NCBI GenBank assembly: GCA_049642385.1
Contig: JBAROU010000123.1
Location: 1-9,740, forward strand
Length of the DNA stretch: 9,740 nucleotides
Source of the DNA: JBAROU01 sp049642385
GTDB lineage: Bacteria > Chloroflexota > Dehalococcoidia > DSTF01 > RBG-16-68-14
Direction of reading: 5' to 3'
This document shows positions 1 to 7,917 of this stretch, one piece after another (position 1 is the stretch's first letter; each line of letters opens with the position of its first letter). The notes under the pieces are model-generated. The model worked only from the letters and a program-made list of their open reading frames with translations. It searched no databases and was not told where the DNA came from. The position numbers were made by a program, and so were the translations under genes.

Positions 1-199
1 CTCCTACGGACATCCCTGGCGCCGTCCGGACTGTCGAAAATCGTGGCAAGTATACCCGACGACGTCAAGACGATGAAGCTCCACGGATATCTTCGGCAAC
101 CGTACACGCCTGCGGACATAGACGCAACCGGACAAAGCAGTACATTTGTACGCCTTCGAAGCTGCGCTCGCCTGAAGAGTTGCGAGGTTTAGGGAGGGT
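1..199. other. Intergenic stretch downstream of rho
   Basis: I see no supported gene here. The expected ribosomal protein L31 gene (rpmE), often next to rho, is not recognisable. A plus-strand frame is open from the window edge to about position 192, but its translation resembles nothing I know. On the minus strand TATACT (complement of positions 49-54) could be a -10 box for a gene further left, with only a weak -35 partner. A small inverted repeat, GTACA-TT-TGTAC, lies near position 150; it has no T-tract and is not a convincing terminator. Confidence 0.4.
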
Positions 200-1471
200 T
201 TACAGTTCTGTCTTGAGGGTCTGGAGGAACTCTTCGTTCGTGCTCGTCCGCACCATGCGCTCGATGAGCCGCTCCGTTGCCTCAGTCGGGTTAGGTGAGT
301 TCGAGCCGATCATCGCGGTCATGCGGCGCACCAGCCAGACCTGCTGGAGCGTTTTCTCGTCCATGAGCAGCTCTTCGCGACGCGTGCTGCTGCGCTGGAT
401 GTCGATCGATGGGAAGGTCCGCCTATCGGCGAGGCGGCGGTCCAGGTGCACTTCCATGTTGCCGGTGCCTTTGAACTCCTCGTAAATCACTTCGTCCATG
501 CGGCTGTTGGTATCGACCAGACAGGTCGCGATGACGGTGAGGCTACCGCTCTCCTCCGTGTTTCGGGCGGCGCCGAAAAAGCGCTTGGGTGGGTAGAGCG
601 CCACCGGGTCGATGCCGCCGGAGAGCGTGCGCCCACTGGGTGGCATCGCGATGTTATACGCACGCGTCAGGCGCGTGATGCTATCGAGCAGGATCACCAC
701 GTCCTGGCCGCCCTCCACCAGACGCTTCGCCCGGACGAGCGCCATTTCGGCGACGCGGGTGTGGTCCTCAACAGGTTCGTCGAACGTCGAGGCGATGACG
801 TCGCCCGTGATGGAGCGGCGCATATCGGTCACTTCCTCCGGCCGCTCGCCGATGAGCACGACCATCAAGTGGATGTCCTCGTAATTGGCCATGATCCCGT
901 GAGCGATTGCCTTCAGCAGGAACGTCTTGCCCGCCTTCGGCGGCGAGACGACCAGCGCGCGCTGCCCACGCCCGATAGGCGCGATCAGGTCGATCATGCG
1001 CTGGGAGAGGTCGTCCGTGCCAGGGCGGCCCGATTCGAGCATGATCTGCTTGTCCGGGAAAATCGCTGTCAGATTCTCGAAGTTCGGTCGCTGTTTGGCA
1101 ACCTCCGGATCAAGGCTGTTCACCGCCTCGACGCGCAGCAGACCGTAGTACTTCTCATTGTCCTTCGGGGCGCGGACCTGGCCCATCACCATATCGCCGG
1201 TGCGCAGGGCGAAACGCCGTATCTGCGATTGCGAGACGTACACGTCGTTCACAGTGGGCAGCATGGTATCGCCGCGCAGGAAGCCGTACCCGTCATCAAC
1301 GATATCGATGACGCCTTCGGCGAAGATATTGCCGTCCTTCTCGGCCTGGGCGCGCAGCACGTTCGTGATGAGCTCGTGCTTGCGCATGGCGCTGTAGCCC
1401 GGCACGCCGAGGTCCTTGGCGATGTCCTGCAAGTCGTCGCGCGTCTTCGTTTCCAGTTCAGCTATTGTCAC
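200..1471 (-). CDS. rho: Transcription termination factor Rho
   Basis: Hexameric RNA-dependent ATPase/helicase that loads on C-rich nascent RNA and releases RNA polymerase. Numbering from the GTG at 1471 (423 residues), the order is an N-terminal Rho_N (SAP-like) helical segment (about 1-45), a cold-shock-type RNA-binding domain with DGYGFLR (about 60-66), Walker A PPKAGKT (177-183), GERPEE with the catalytic Glu at about 209, Walker B VVILLDS (257-263), the GGIDP region, and FFGAARN then HLDRR for inter-subunit contacts. Start choice: GTG at 1471 has AAGGA seven bases upstream, gives the VTIAELE opening usual for Rho, and puts motifs two residues from their E. coli positions. An in-frame ATG at 1558 would add 29 residues, but it has no ribosome site and only 16 of those 29 codons end in G or C. 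Identity is certain; the start is fairly so. Confidence 0.96.
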   Translation of the reverse strand: MTIAELETKTRDDLQDIAKDLGVPGYSAMRKHELITNVLRAQAEKDGNIFAEGVIDIVDDGYGFLRGDTMLPTVNDVYVSQSQIRRFALRTGDMVMGQVRAPKDNEKYYGLLRVEAVNSLDPEVAKQRPNFENLTAIFPDKQIMLESGRPGTDDLSQRMIDLIAPIGRGQRALVVSPPKAGKTFLLKAIAHGIMANYEDIHLMVVLIGERPEEVTDMRRSITGDVIASTFDEPVEDHTRVAEMALVRAKRLVEGGQDVVILLDSITRLTRAYNIAMPPSGRTLSGGIDPVALYPPKRFFGAARNTEESGSLTVIATCLVDTNSRMDEVIYEEFKGTGNMEVHLDRRLADRRTFPSIDIQRSSTRREELLMDEKTLQQVWLVRRMTAMIGSNSPNPTEATERLIERMVRTSTNEEFLQTLKTEL

Positions 1472-1637
1472 TTGACCGTCCTTACTCTCATCATTCGCCG
1501 TCTCCAGGTTCGCCCTAGGAGCACGAACGTGATTAATCTTCCGCGTGGTTTCTGGCATGTCTGTAATCAGTTAGGGGGACCACGAACGCTGGGAGATGAA
1601 AGCGCTCGCTTTACGGTCGATGAATATTGCTACTACT

Positions 1638-1667
1638 CCAATACCCTATTTGTCGCACGAATGTCAA
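1638..1667 (-). promoter_or_regulatory. Candidate rho promoter
   Basis: On the minus strand TTGACA (complement of 1662-1667) is a perfect -35 box. It is followed 18 bases later by TATTGG (complement of 1638-1643), a weak -10 box matching three of six positions. Transcription would start near 1631 and leave a leader of about 160 bases before the GTG at 1471. A second TTGACA (complement of 1689-1694) lies 27 bases upstream, within the same nonamer CTTGACATT, but has no good -10 partner. The -35 match is seen directly; activity is inferred. Confidence 0.4.
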
Positions 1668-1696
1668 GACTCGATCCGGCGAACATAATGTCAAGC

Positions 1697-2365
1697 TCAG
1701 GCTGGCTCCCGGGTGGGCTCCCGAGCGTACTTCTTCGCGTCAGCAGCGAAGCGCTCGATGCCGACATCTGTGAGCGGATGCTTCACCATCGCCTTGAGCA
1801 CCGCGTATGGCAACGTGGCAATGGGAGCGCCCGCCTGTGCCGCATCGATCACATGGCGCGGGTGGCGCAGGCTGGCGGCCAGCACCTGGGCTGGCAGGTG
1901 ATACTGGTCGAAGATGTCCACGCTCTCGCGCACGACCTCCATCCCGTCCTGGCCGGCATCGTCGATGCGGCCGACGAACGGGCTCACGTACGTTGCGCCC
2001 GCTGTTGCGGCGAGCAACGCCTGGTTGGCCGAAAACACCAACGTCATGTTGATCGGGATCCCTTCGCGCGAGAGGATCGACGTCGCCTCCAGGCCCGTCT
2101 CATCGATTGGTATCTTCACCACCACGTGCTTGTGCCACGTGGCCACCTGGCGCGCCTCGTCAAGCAGCCCCTTGATGTCGCGAGAAACGCACTCCGCAGA
2201 GACGGGGCCGTTCACCGCTTCGCAGATCTCGATCACGCGATCGCGGTAGCTGACGTCGCTCTCCCTGGCCATGAGTGTCGGGTTTGTGGTCACGCCGGCC
2301 AGCAGGCCCATGCGGACGCCGTCGCGGATCTCGTCGATATTGGCAGTGTCCAGGAAGAGACGCAT
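1697..2365 (-). CDS. fsa: Fructose-6-phosphate aldolase / transaldolase-like protein
   Basis: Class I (Schiff-base) aldolase of the transaldolase superfamily, a single TIM barrel in the cytoplasm. At 222 residues it matches the short FSA/TalC branch rather than classical transaldolases of over 310 residues. Visible motifs are FLDTAN at 4-9 (Asp6), GVTTNPTL at 24-31, the Schiff-base lysine in VVVKIPI (Lys84, close to Lys85 of E. coli FSA), NMTLVFS at 106-112, and SPFVGRIDD at 128-136. The product either cleaves fructose 6-phosphate to dihydroxyacetone and glyceraldehyde 3-phosphate or moves the three-carbon unit as a transaldolase; sequence alone does not separate these. The ATG at 2365 has an excellent ribosome site. 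The gene lies between pyrG and rho on the same strand. Confidence 0.9.
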   Translation of the reverse strand: MRLFLDTANIDEIRDGVRMGLLAGVTTNPTLMARESDVSYRDRVIEICEAVNGPVSAECVSRDIKGLLDEARQVATWHKHVVVKIPIDETGLEATSILSREGIPINMTLVFSANQALLAATAGATYVSPFVGRIDDAGQDGMEVVRESVDIFDQYHLPAQVLAASLRHPRHVIDAAQAGAPIATLPYAVLKAMVKHPLTDVGIERFAADAKKYAREPTREPA

Positions 2366-2368
2366 GTT

Positions 2369-2376
2369 CCCTCCTT
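2369..2376 (-). promoter_or_regulatory. Strong ribosome binding site of the aldolase gene
   Basis: Minus-strand AAGGAGGG lies three bases before the ATG at 2365. It is one of only two full AAGGAGGG matches in the window and fixes the aldolase start. Confidence 0.8.
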
Positions 2377-2414
2377 AGAAACGACTAACCGGGACCGATT
2401 CCCTGGGCTGTCTC

Positions 2415-2420
2415 ATTGTA
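2415..2420 (-). promoter_or_regulatory. Possible -10 box of the aldolase gene
   Basis: Minus-strand TACAAT, five of six matches to the -10 consensus, lies about 50 bases before the ATG at 2365 in the 110-base gap after pyrG. No good -35 box is seen 16-18 bases upstream, so the gene may equally be read through from pyrG. Confidence 0.25.
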
Positions 2421-2475
2421 CCGCGCGAGCGAGGCGACTGGATAGTAGCGATCTCCCCACATTCGGCGGGCCGGC

Positions 2476-4200
<1,725 letters not shown>

Positions 4201-4221
4201 TGGGGGTACCGCCCACCAACC

Positions 4222-4250
4222 ATGCTATCTGGGAAGAACATCGGTGTCAA
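4222..4250 (-). promoter_or_regulatory. Promoter of pyrG
   Basis: On the minus strand a perfect TTGACA (complement of 4245-4250) and TAGCAT (complement of 4222-4227, four of six matches) are separated by exactly 17 bases, the best sigma-70-type promoter in the window. The start would fall near 4214, where the transcript would begin GGGCGG, leaving a leader of about 14 bases. The boxes are seen directly; the start position is inferred from usual spacing. Confidence 0.65.
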
Positions 4251-4309
4251 GAGGGAGGTATGGGGAGCGTTTGGCGCGTTGCCGGCCAACATAAGGGGTT
4301 CGGACATTT

Positions 4310-4347
4310 AACATATGTTTCACAGGTTCGCTATAGGCACGAAACAT
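4310..4347. repeat. Nested inverted repeats upstream of pyrG
   Basis: AACATATGTT (4310-4319) is a perfect 10-base palindrome. It overlaps the left arm of ATGTTTC (4315-4321) / GAAACAT (4341-4347), a perfect 7-base inverted repeat with a 19-base centre. This AT-rich patch sits about 60 bases upstream of the pyrG -35 box, in the 283-base gap between the MoaD-like gene and pyrG. It could be an operator or a hairpin; I recognise no known binding site and no tRNA fold. Confidence 0.45.
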
Positions 4348-4431
4348 CCTTGCGCGATACTAGGGGTGAACCTCCTACCGAGAGTTATCGCCAGGCCACC
4401 AGTCATATCCCCGCGAAGCCCTCGAAGACAC

Positions 4432-4456
4432 AGGCGGCCCCCCAAGCGGGCCGCCT
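4432..4456 (-). terminator. Stem-loop after the MoaD-like gene, possible terminator
   Basis: AGGCGGCCC (4432-4440) and GGGCCGCCT (4448-4456) form a perfect 9-base GC-rich stem with a 7-base loop. It lies 27 bases past the MoaD-like stop codon. On the minus strand the stem is followed by GTGTCTTC, not a run of T, so it is not a classical intrinsic terminator. It may end the transcript weakly or protect the 3' end. The hairpin is certain; its role is inferred. Confidence 0.5.
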
Positions 4457-4483
4457 CGTCATATCCAGCAGAACTTCCGCCTC

Positions 4484-4720
4484 TCAGCCGCCCACCATGT
4501 TGATCATCAGGTCGACCCGGTCGCCGTCCGAAAGCGGCGACTCACCGGTGGCCTGCTCCTCATTGATGAGGACAACGATGGCCTGTTCCTCCTCGCCGTG
4601 GAAGCCCTCGCGATGGATCAGATCGACCGGGCACATGCCGGCCTCGAACGGCACTTCGTACTCCTCTCGACCGGAGAGGGAGCGCTCGGCGAGCAGGTTA
4701 TAGAACTTGACTCGGATCAT
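4484..4720 (-). CDS. MoaD/ThiS-type ubiquitin-fold sulfur carrier-like protein
   Basis: A 78-residue beta-grasp protein of the MoaD/ThiS superfamily. These are adenylated and thiocarboxylated on a C-terminal glycine and donate sulfur, for example in molybdopterin or thiamin synthesis. The pattern IRVKFYNLL at the start, LINEEQA (51-57), the LSDGDRVDLM turn (63-72) and a chain ending exactly in MVGG all fit. Start choice: ATG at 4720 overlaps the dehydrogenase stop as TGATG, implying translational coupling; the longer in-frame reading from 4933 would run through the dehydrogenase coding region and is not credible. No MoaE, ThiG, MoeB or other sulfur-transfer partner is seen nearby, so the acceptor pathway is unknown. 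A broken second copy lies at 5980-6042. Confidence 0.85.
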   Translation of the reverse strand: MIRVKFYNLLAERSLSGREEYEVPFEAGMCPVDLIHREGFHGEEEQAIVVLINEEQATGESPLSDGDRVDLMINMVGG

Positions 4721-5958
4721 CAGCGATCCAGGTTCGGGTCGAGGCCGAGGGTGACCTTGCCGATGTACTCCAGCGCCTCGTGCGGAGCGTAGGGCTGCAT
4801 AAAGGGCCCGGCGCGGGCGTCGCGGTAGAGGCGGGAGAAGGGACTTTGGGCCATGTAGGCCGACCCGCCGGTAGCCGTCATTGCCCGATCGACGATGTCG
4901 ATCGCCTTCCGTTGCAGCACGTACTTCATGCATTGCTGCTCCTTGAGCAGCGCAAAGGACTCCTGCTCAGGCGCCTGGCCGGGCGCAAACTGCTCGAAGT
5001 AAGCCTCCATCTGGTGACCCGTCCGCTCGACAATGGCCCGAGCGACGGCCAGGTCGATCTCGATTTCGGCGATGAGCTCTTGGATCGCAATGCGATCGGC
5101 GAGGCGCTTTCCCTTCGGTCCTTTTGGCCGCATGGCGAGCTCGACGGCGAGGGCGCGCGCTGCCTCAGCGATACCGAGGAAGCAGACCGGCAGCGAGAAA
5201 TTGAAGGAGATGGTCATGTCGGCGCCAGCGCCGTTTAGGCTCCCCCAGGGCCCACCCGGTATCAAGCTGGCTGCCGGGACGCGGACATCCTCGAACGTGA
5301 CGTCATGGCTACCGGAAGCGCGCATGCCCATCGCGTCCCAGTTGTCGAGCACCGTCACGCCCGGCGTCGCCTTTGGAACGATGGCGAGGGCGTTGACGTA
5401 GCCATCGCCGTTCTTGACGCGCAGCGCCACGAACATGAGGTTCGCGGCTGGCGACAGCGTAGCGAACATCTTGCGCCCGGTGATGGAGTACCCGCCGTCG
5501 ACGGGCATTGCTTCCGTCATGGGCGAACCGATGTAGGTCCCGGCCTCCGTTGCTGGAGCGCAGGCGATGAGCTGCTTCGCGCCGATCGCGCGACCGAGGC
5601 CCTCGGCGGCGGCGGTCGTCGCCGGGTTGCCCTGATTCGGCCAGAGGAGGATGCGCCCGATAACGTTGGCGGCCACCAGATGCATGTTCGCTGAGATTGC
5701 CGTGGAGGCGCAGCCGCGGGCGAGCCGACTCATCGCGATGCCCAGATCAAGCTGGGAGCGGACTCCCATGCCGCCGAACTCCTCCGGGATCGGCCCGGCG
5801 AGATAGCCACTCGCTTGGAGCGCATCGATGTTTTCGTGTGGAAAGCTCCCTTCGCGGTCGTGCTGGTCGGCACGCGTAGCGAAATCGGCGGCATGCTCCT
5901 CCGCCAGCGCAACGAACTTGCGCCCGGCTTCCGTGGTTGGTTGTAGTTCTGTGTTCAA
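4720..5958 (-). CDS. Acyl-CoA dehydrogenase-family flavoprotein
   Basis: A 412-residue FAD enzyme of the acyl-CoA dehydrogenase superfamily. The helical N-domain includes PEEFGGMGV (58-66) and LARGCASTA (79-87). The middle beta-domain has GYSITGRKMFATLSP (156-170) and the signature WDAMGMRASGSHDVTFEDV (207-225). The C-domain has TATGGSAYM (361-369) and LYRDARAGPFMQPY (377-390). The glutamate base in the usual YxGT-type position near the C-terminus is not evident, so this may be one of the diverse members (DszC- or HpaA-like flavin oxygenases, or dehydrogenases of unusual substrates) rather than a fatty acid beta-oxidation enzyme. The start codon is TTG with GAGGT four bases upstream. It is coupled to the MoaD-like gene by a one-base overlap. 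The substrate cannot be told from the sequence. Confidence 0.87.
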   Translation of the reverse strand: MNTELQPTTEAGRKFVALAEEHAADFATRADQHDREGSFPHENIDALQASGYLAGPIPEEFGGMGVRSQLDLGIAMSRLARGCASTAISANMHLVAANVIGRILLWPNQGNPATTAAAEGLGRAIGAKQLIACAPATEAGTYIGSPMTEAMPVDGGYSITGRKMFATLSPAANLMFVALRVKNGDGYVNALAIVPKATPGVTVLDNWDAMGMRASGSHDVTFEDVRVPAASLIPGGPWGSLNGAGADMTISFNFSLPVCFLGIAEAARALAVELAMRPKGPKGKRLADRIAIQELIAEIEIDLAVARAIVERTGHQMEAYFEQFAPGQAPEQESFALLKEQQCMKYVLQRKAIDIVDRAMTATGGSAYMAQSPFSRLYRDARAGPFMQPYAPHEALEYIGKVTLGLDPNLDR

Positions 5959-5979
5959 GGGGACCTCGATTCGATAGCA

Positions 5980-6042
5980 CTACTTCTCAGGGCCGGACAA
6001 CGATCGCTCGGCGAGCAGGTTGTGGAGACGCACACGGATCAT
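5980..6042 (-). pseudogene. Truncated second copy of the MoaD-like gene start
   Basis: Reading leftward from an ATG at 6042, 20 codons give a peptide starting MIRVRLHNLLAERSLSG and ending at TAG (5980-5982). It matches the first 20 residues of the complete MoaD-like protein at 15 positions, including an identical NLLAERSLSG. Of the 18 codons where it matters most, six differ silently and five change the residue, so the copy diverged before or apart from truncation. Homology stops at the early stop codon, 21 bases before the dehydrogenase TTG start. There is no ribosome site. It is too short for the beta-grasp fold and lacks the Gly-Gly end, so I call it a gene remnant; a leader peptide that affects the dehydrogenase is a less likely alternative. 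Confidence 0.75.
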
Positions 6043-6070
6043 GGCGATGTCGAGTGTAGCAGGGCTGCGG

Positions 6071-6076
6071 TAGAAT
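6071..6076 (+). promoter_or_regulatory. Possible -10 box of the RCC1-repeat gene
   Basis: TAGAAT matches the -10 consensus at five of six positions and lies 16 bases before the ATG at 6093, giving a leader of about ten bases. No good -35 box is seen at 16-18 bases upstream. Confidence 0.35.
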
Positions 6077-6092
6077 ACCAGCCTTACGGGGG

Positions 6093-7733
6093 ATGGCCGT
6101 GCGCCGAACTATCGCCTTGACGCTGCTAACCATAATCACCGCAGGTGCGGCGCTGCTGGCGCGCGCGCCCGCCGCCGCCTCCGGTGTCATCATCACCGCG
6201 ATCGAGGCGGGTTATCTCCACACCTGCGCCATCACCGACACAGGCGGGCTGAAGTGCTGGGGCTTCAACGGTTTCGGACAGTTGGGCGATGGAAGCGGTT
6301 TCAGCCGCCCAGTCCCAGTGGATGTCATAGGCCTGGACAGCGGTGTCGCCGCTGTCGCTCCCGGGTGGTATCACACATGCGCGCTTACCATCGAAGGCGG
6401 GGTGAAGTGTTGGGGCTGGAACATCTTCGGACAGTTGGGGACCACGGGTGTCTACTGTATCCCAGACGAACCCCTCTTCCCGTGCAGCGCCGTGCCGGTA
6501 GATGTGAAGGGGCTGGAGAGCGGCGGCGCGGCCGTTAGCACCGGCAGTTTCCACAGTTGCGCACTAACCACGTCGGGCGGCGTGAAGTGCTGGGGCAACA
6601 ATAGCGTAGGACAGTTAGGCGACGGCACCACCACATCCCGCCACACGCCCGCCGACGTCCTCGGGCTGACCAGCGACGTCGTCGCCATCGCCGCCGGCTT
6701 CGACCACACCTGCGCCCTCACCAGCGCAGGCGCGGTCAAGTGTTGGGGAGAAAATGGAGCTGGTGTGGTACTAGGGGCGGAGTCGAGCGAGACCTGCATC
6801 AGCGTCTTCGGTGACCCGCACCCGTGCAGCACCACTCCGCTGGACGTGGAGACATTGGACAGCGGCGTGGCCGCACTGAGCGCGCTGGGTTCCTTTACGT
6901 GTGCCCTGACTCAAGACGGCGGCGTCAAGTGCTGGGGTAGCAACTTCAACGGTCAGTTGGGAGACGGGACGTTCGGTAACAGCAGGCGGACGCCGGCTGA
7001 TGTGATCGTGGCGCCGGGCGGCGCTCCCCTCACGGGCGTGGCCGCCGTGTCGGCTGGAGCTTCCCACACCTGCGCGCTGATGATGACGGGCGGCGTCAAG
7101 TGCTGGGGGTCTAATAATTTCGGTGAGGTGGGCGACGGCAGCCCGAACATCGACGACCGCACCACCCCAGGCGACGTGTGCCAGGTCTATGATGCCGACG
7201 CAGGACAGTGCGTCGGGCGTCTCTCCGGTGCGACGGCCATCGCGGCAGGATTCGTTCACACGTGCGCGCTGACGGAGGTGGGTGGCGTGAAATGCTGGGG
7301 GGTCAACGCTACCGGCGATCTGGGCATTGGGACCTTCGATGGTCTTCCCCACCCCGTTCCGGTAGACATGTGGCAAGACTGGGACGGCGATGGTTGCTCG
7401 GACCTGCGGGAGCAGGGCAATAACCCGGCTCTCGGCGGACGGCGCGATCCGAAGAACTTCTGGGACTTCTTCGACATCCCGGACGTGAACAACGTGCGCG
7501 ACCGCGCCATTTCAACCGGCGATCTCCAGCGGCTCATCGCTCGCTTCGGTACTCACGGCAACCCCAATATCGACCCGTTCACGCAGCCACTAGCCTCTGG
7601 CTACCACACTGCGTTTGACCGCTCGCCGCCGGGGCCGGGCGGCAATCGCTGGAACCTTGGGCCACCGGACGGCTCGGTCTCGACGAGCGACATCCTATTC
7701 GCGGTCACGCAGTTCGGCCACACGTGCGTGTAG
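6093..7733 (+). CDS. Secreted seven-repeat RCC1-like beta-propeller protein with dockerin-like tail
   Basis: A 546-residue exported protein. Residues 1-30 form a signal peptide: MAVRR, a hydrophobic core TIALTLLTIITAGAALL, and an Ala-rich cleavage region near APAAAS. Residues 39-415 hold seven RCC1/BNR-type repeats of the form G-x-x-HTCALT-x-x-GGVKCWG-x-N-x-x-GQLGDG, enough to close a seven-bladed propeller. Each repeat has two cysteines about ten residues apart, as expected outside the cytoplasm. Blades 2, 4 and 6 carry extra inserts each with a further Cys pair (122/131, 235/245, 363/373). Residues 429-545 are a dockerin-like tail: DWDGDGCSDLRE resembles a calcium loop, followed by two STGDLQ/STSDIL helices each ending in FG. 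The start is ATG 6093 or GTG 6099; both keep the signal peptide. Role unknown; adhesion or ligand binding at the cell surface is inferred. Confidence 0.88.
   Translation: MAVRRTIALTLLTIITAGAALLARAPAAASGVIITAIEAGYLHTCAITDTGGLKCWGFNGFGQLGDGSGFSRPVPVDVIGLDSGVAAVAPGWYHTCALTIEGGVKCWGWNIFGQLGTTGVYCIPDEPLFPCSAVPVDVKGLESGGAAVSTGSFHSCALTTSGGVKCWGNNSVGQLGDGTTTSRHTPADVLGLTSDVVAIAAGFDHTCALTSAGAVKCWGENGAGVVLGAESSETCISVFGDPHPCSTTPLDVETLDSGVAALSALGSFTCALTQDGGVKCWGSNFNGQLGDGTFGNSRRTPADVIVAPGGAPLTGVAAVSAGASHTCALMMTGGVKCWGSNNFGEVGDGSPNIDDRTTPGDVCQVYDADAGQCVGRLSGATAIAAGFVHTCALTEVGGVKCWGVNATGDLGIGTFDGLPHPVPVDMWQDWDGDGCSDLREQGNNPALGGRRDPKNFWDFFDIPDVNNVRDRAISTGDLQRLIARFGTHGNPNIDPFTQPLASGYHTAFDRSPPGPGGNRWNLGPPDGSVSTSDILFAVTQFGHTCV
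6207..7337 (+). repeat. Seven tandem RCC1 repeats within the secreted protein
   Basis: The repeat cores recur at protein level near residues 40, 91, 151, 202, 266, 322 and 386. At DNA level GGCGGCGTCAAGTGCTGGGG or close variants appear in most units. The spacing is uneven because units 2, 4 and 6 contain longer Cys-bearing inserts. The repeats differ enough in DNA that recent amplification is unlikely. Confidence 0.85.
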
Positions 7734-7756
7734 CCGCGGCCACCGGACACAACGCA

Positions 7757-7786
7757 GGCAGGCGCACGCCATGTCGTGGGCCTGCC
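7757..7786 (+). terminator. Strong hairpin after the RCC1-repeat gene
   Basis: GGCAGGCGCACG (7757-7768) pairs with CGTGGGCCTGCC (7775-7786) across a 6-base loop: 11 of 12 pairs with a single G-G mismatch. It lies 23 bases after the TAG of the RCC1-repeat gene, between convergent genes. The following GCTTCTCTAC is only mildly T-rich, so it may be an imperfect intrinsic terminator or a 3'-end barrier. Confidence 0.6.
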
Positions 7787-7810
7787 GCTTCTCTACGTCG
7801 AAGCGCTCTG

Positions 7811-7912
7811 CTACACCGCGCCGATGGCGACGGCCACGTCCTCCAGGCCCAACTCCGTAAGCTTCGCCTGGCTAGGGGTGGCGGTCTCCAGGGCCCAGCC
7901 GCCGCTGCTCTC
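7811..7912 (-). pseudogene. Coding-like remnant downstream of the hydrolase
   Basis: On the minus strand, in a different frame from the hydrolase and directly after its stop, 33 codons ending in TAG (7811-7813) read as protein: ESSGGWALETATPSQ, then AKLTELGLEDVAVAIGAV. Thirty-one of the 33 codons end in G or C, which fits this genome's coding bias. No start codon with a ribosome site is seen, and the open frame continues only into the hydrolase in an unused frame. It looks like the C-terminal end of a lost gene. I do not recognise the family. Chance in a GC-rich spacer is the alternative. Confidence 0.4.
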
Positions 7913-7914
7913 AG

Positions 7915-7917
7915 TCA
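7915..7917 (-). other. Hydrolase stop codon abutting the remnant
   Basis: The hydrolase ends FLNEL-TGA here; the coding-like remnant at 7811-7912 begins to read within two bases, in another frame. This tight join is where a past recombination or frameshift would have occurred. Confidence 0.35.

Noticed and set aside
1..192. C-terminal end of a plus-strand gene entering from the left edge
   Set aside because: The 63-codon frame has no recognisable motif, and its codon third positions are not GC-biased as in the real genes here.
4260..4703. A plus-strand gene starting at ATG 4260 after GAGGGAGGT
   Set aside because: The purine run touches the ATG with no spacing, and most of the frame is antisense to the MoaD-like gene; the purine run is simply the complement of the spacer near the pyrG -35 box.
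4721..4933. A longer N-terminus for the MoaD-like protein
   Set aside because: The added 71 residues lie in the dehydrogenase coding region in another frame and are Arg/Pro-rich; the TGATG start at 4720 and the family length fit the short form. The remnant copy also starts at the matching ATG.
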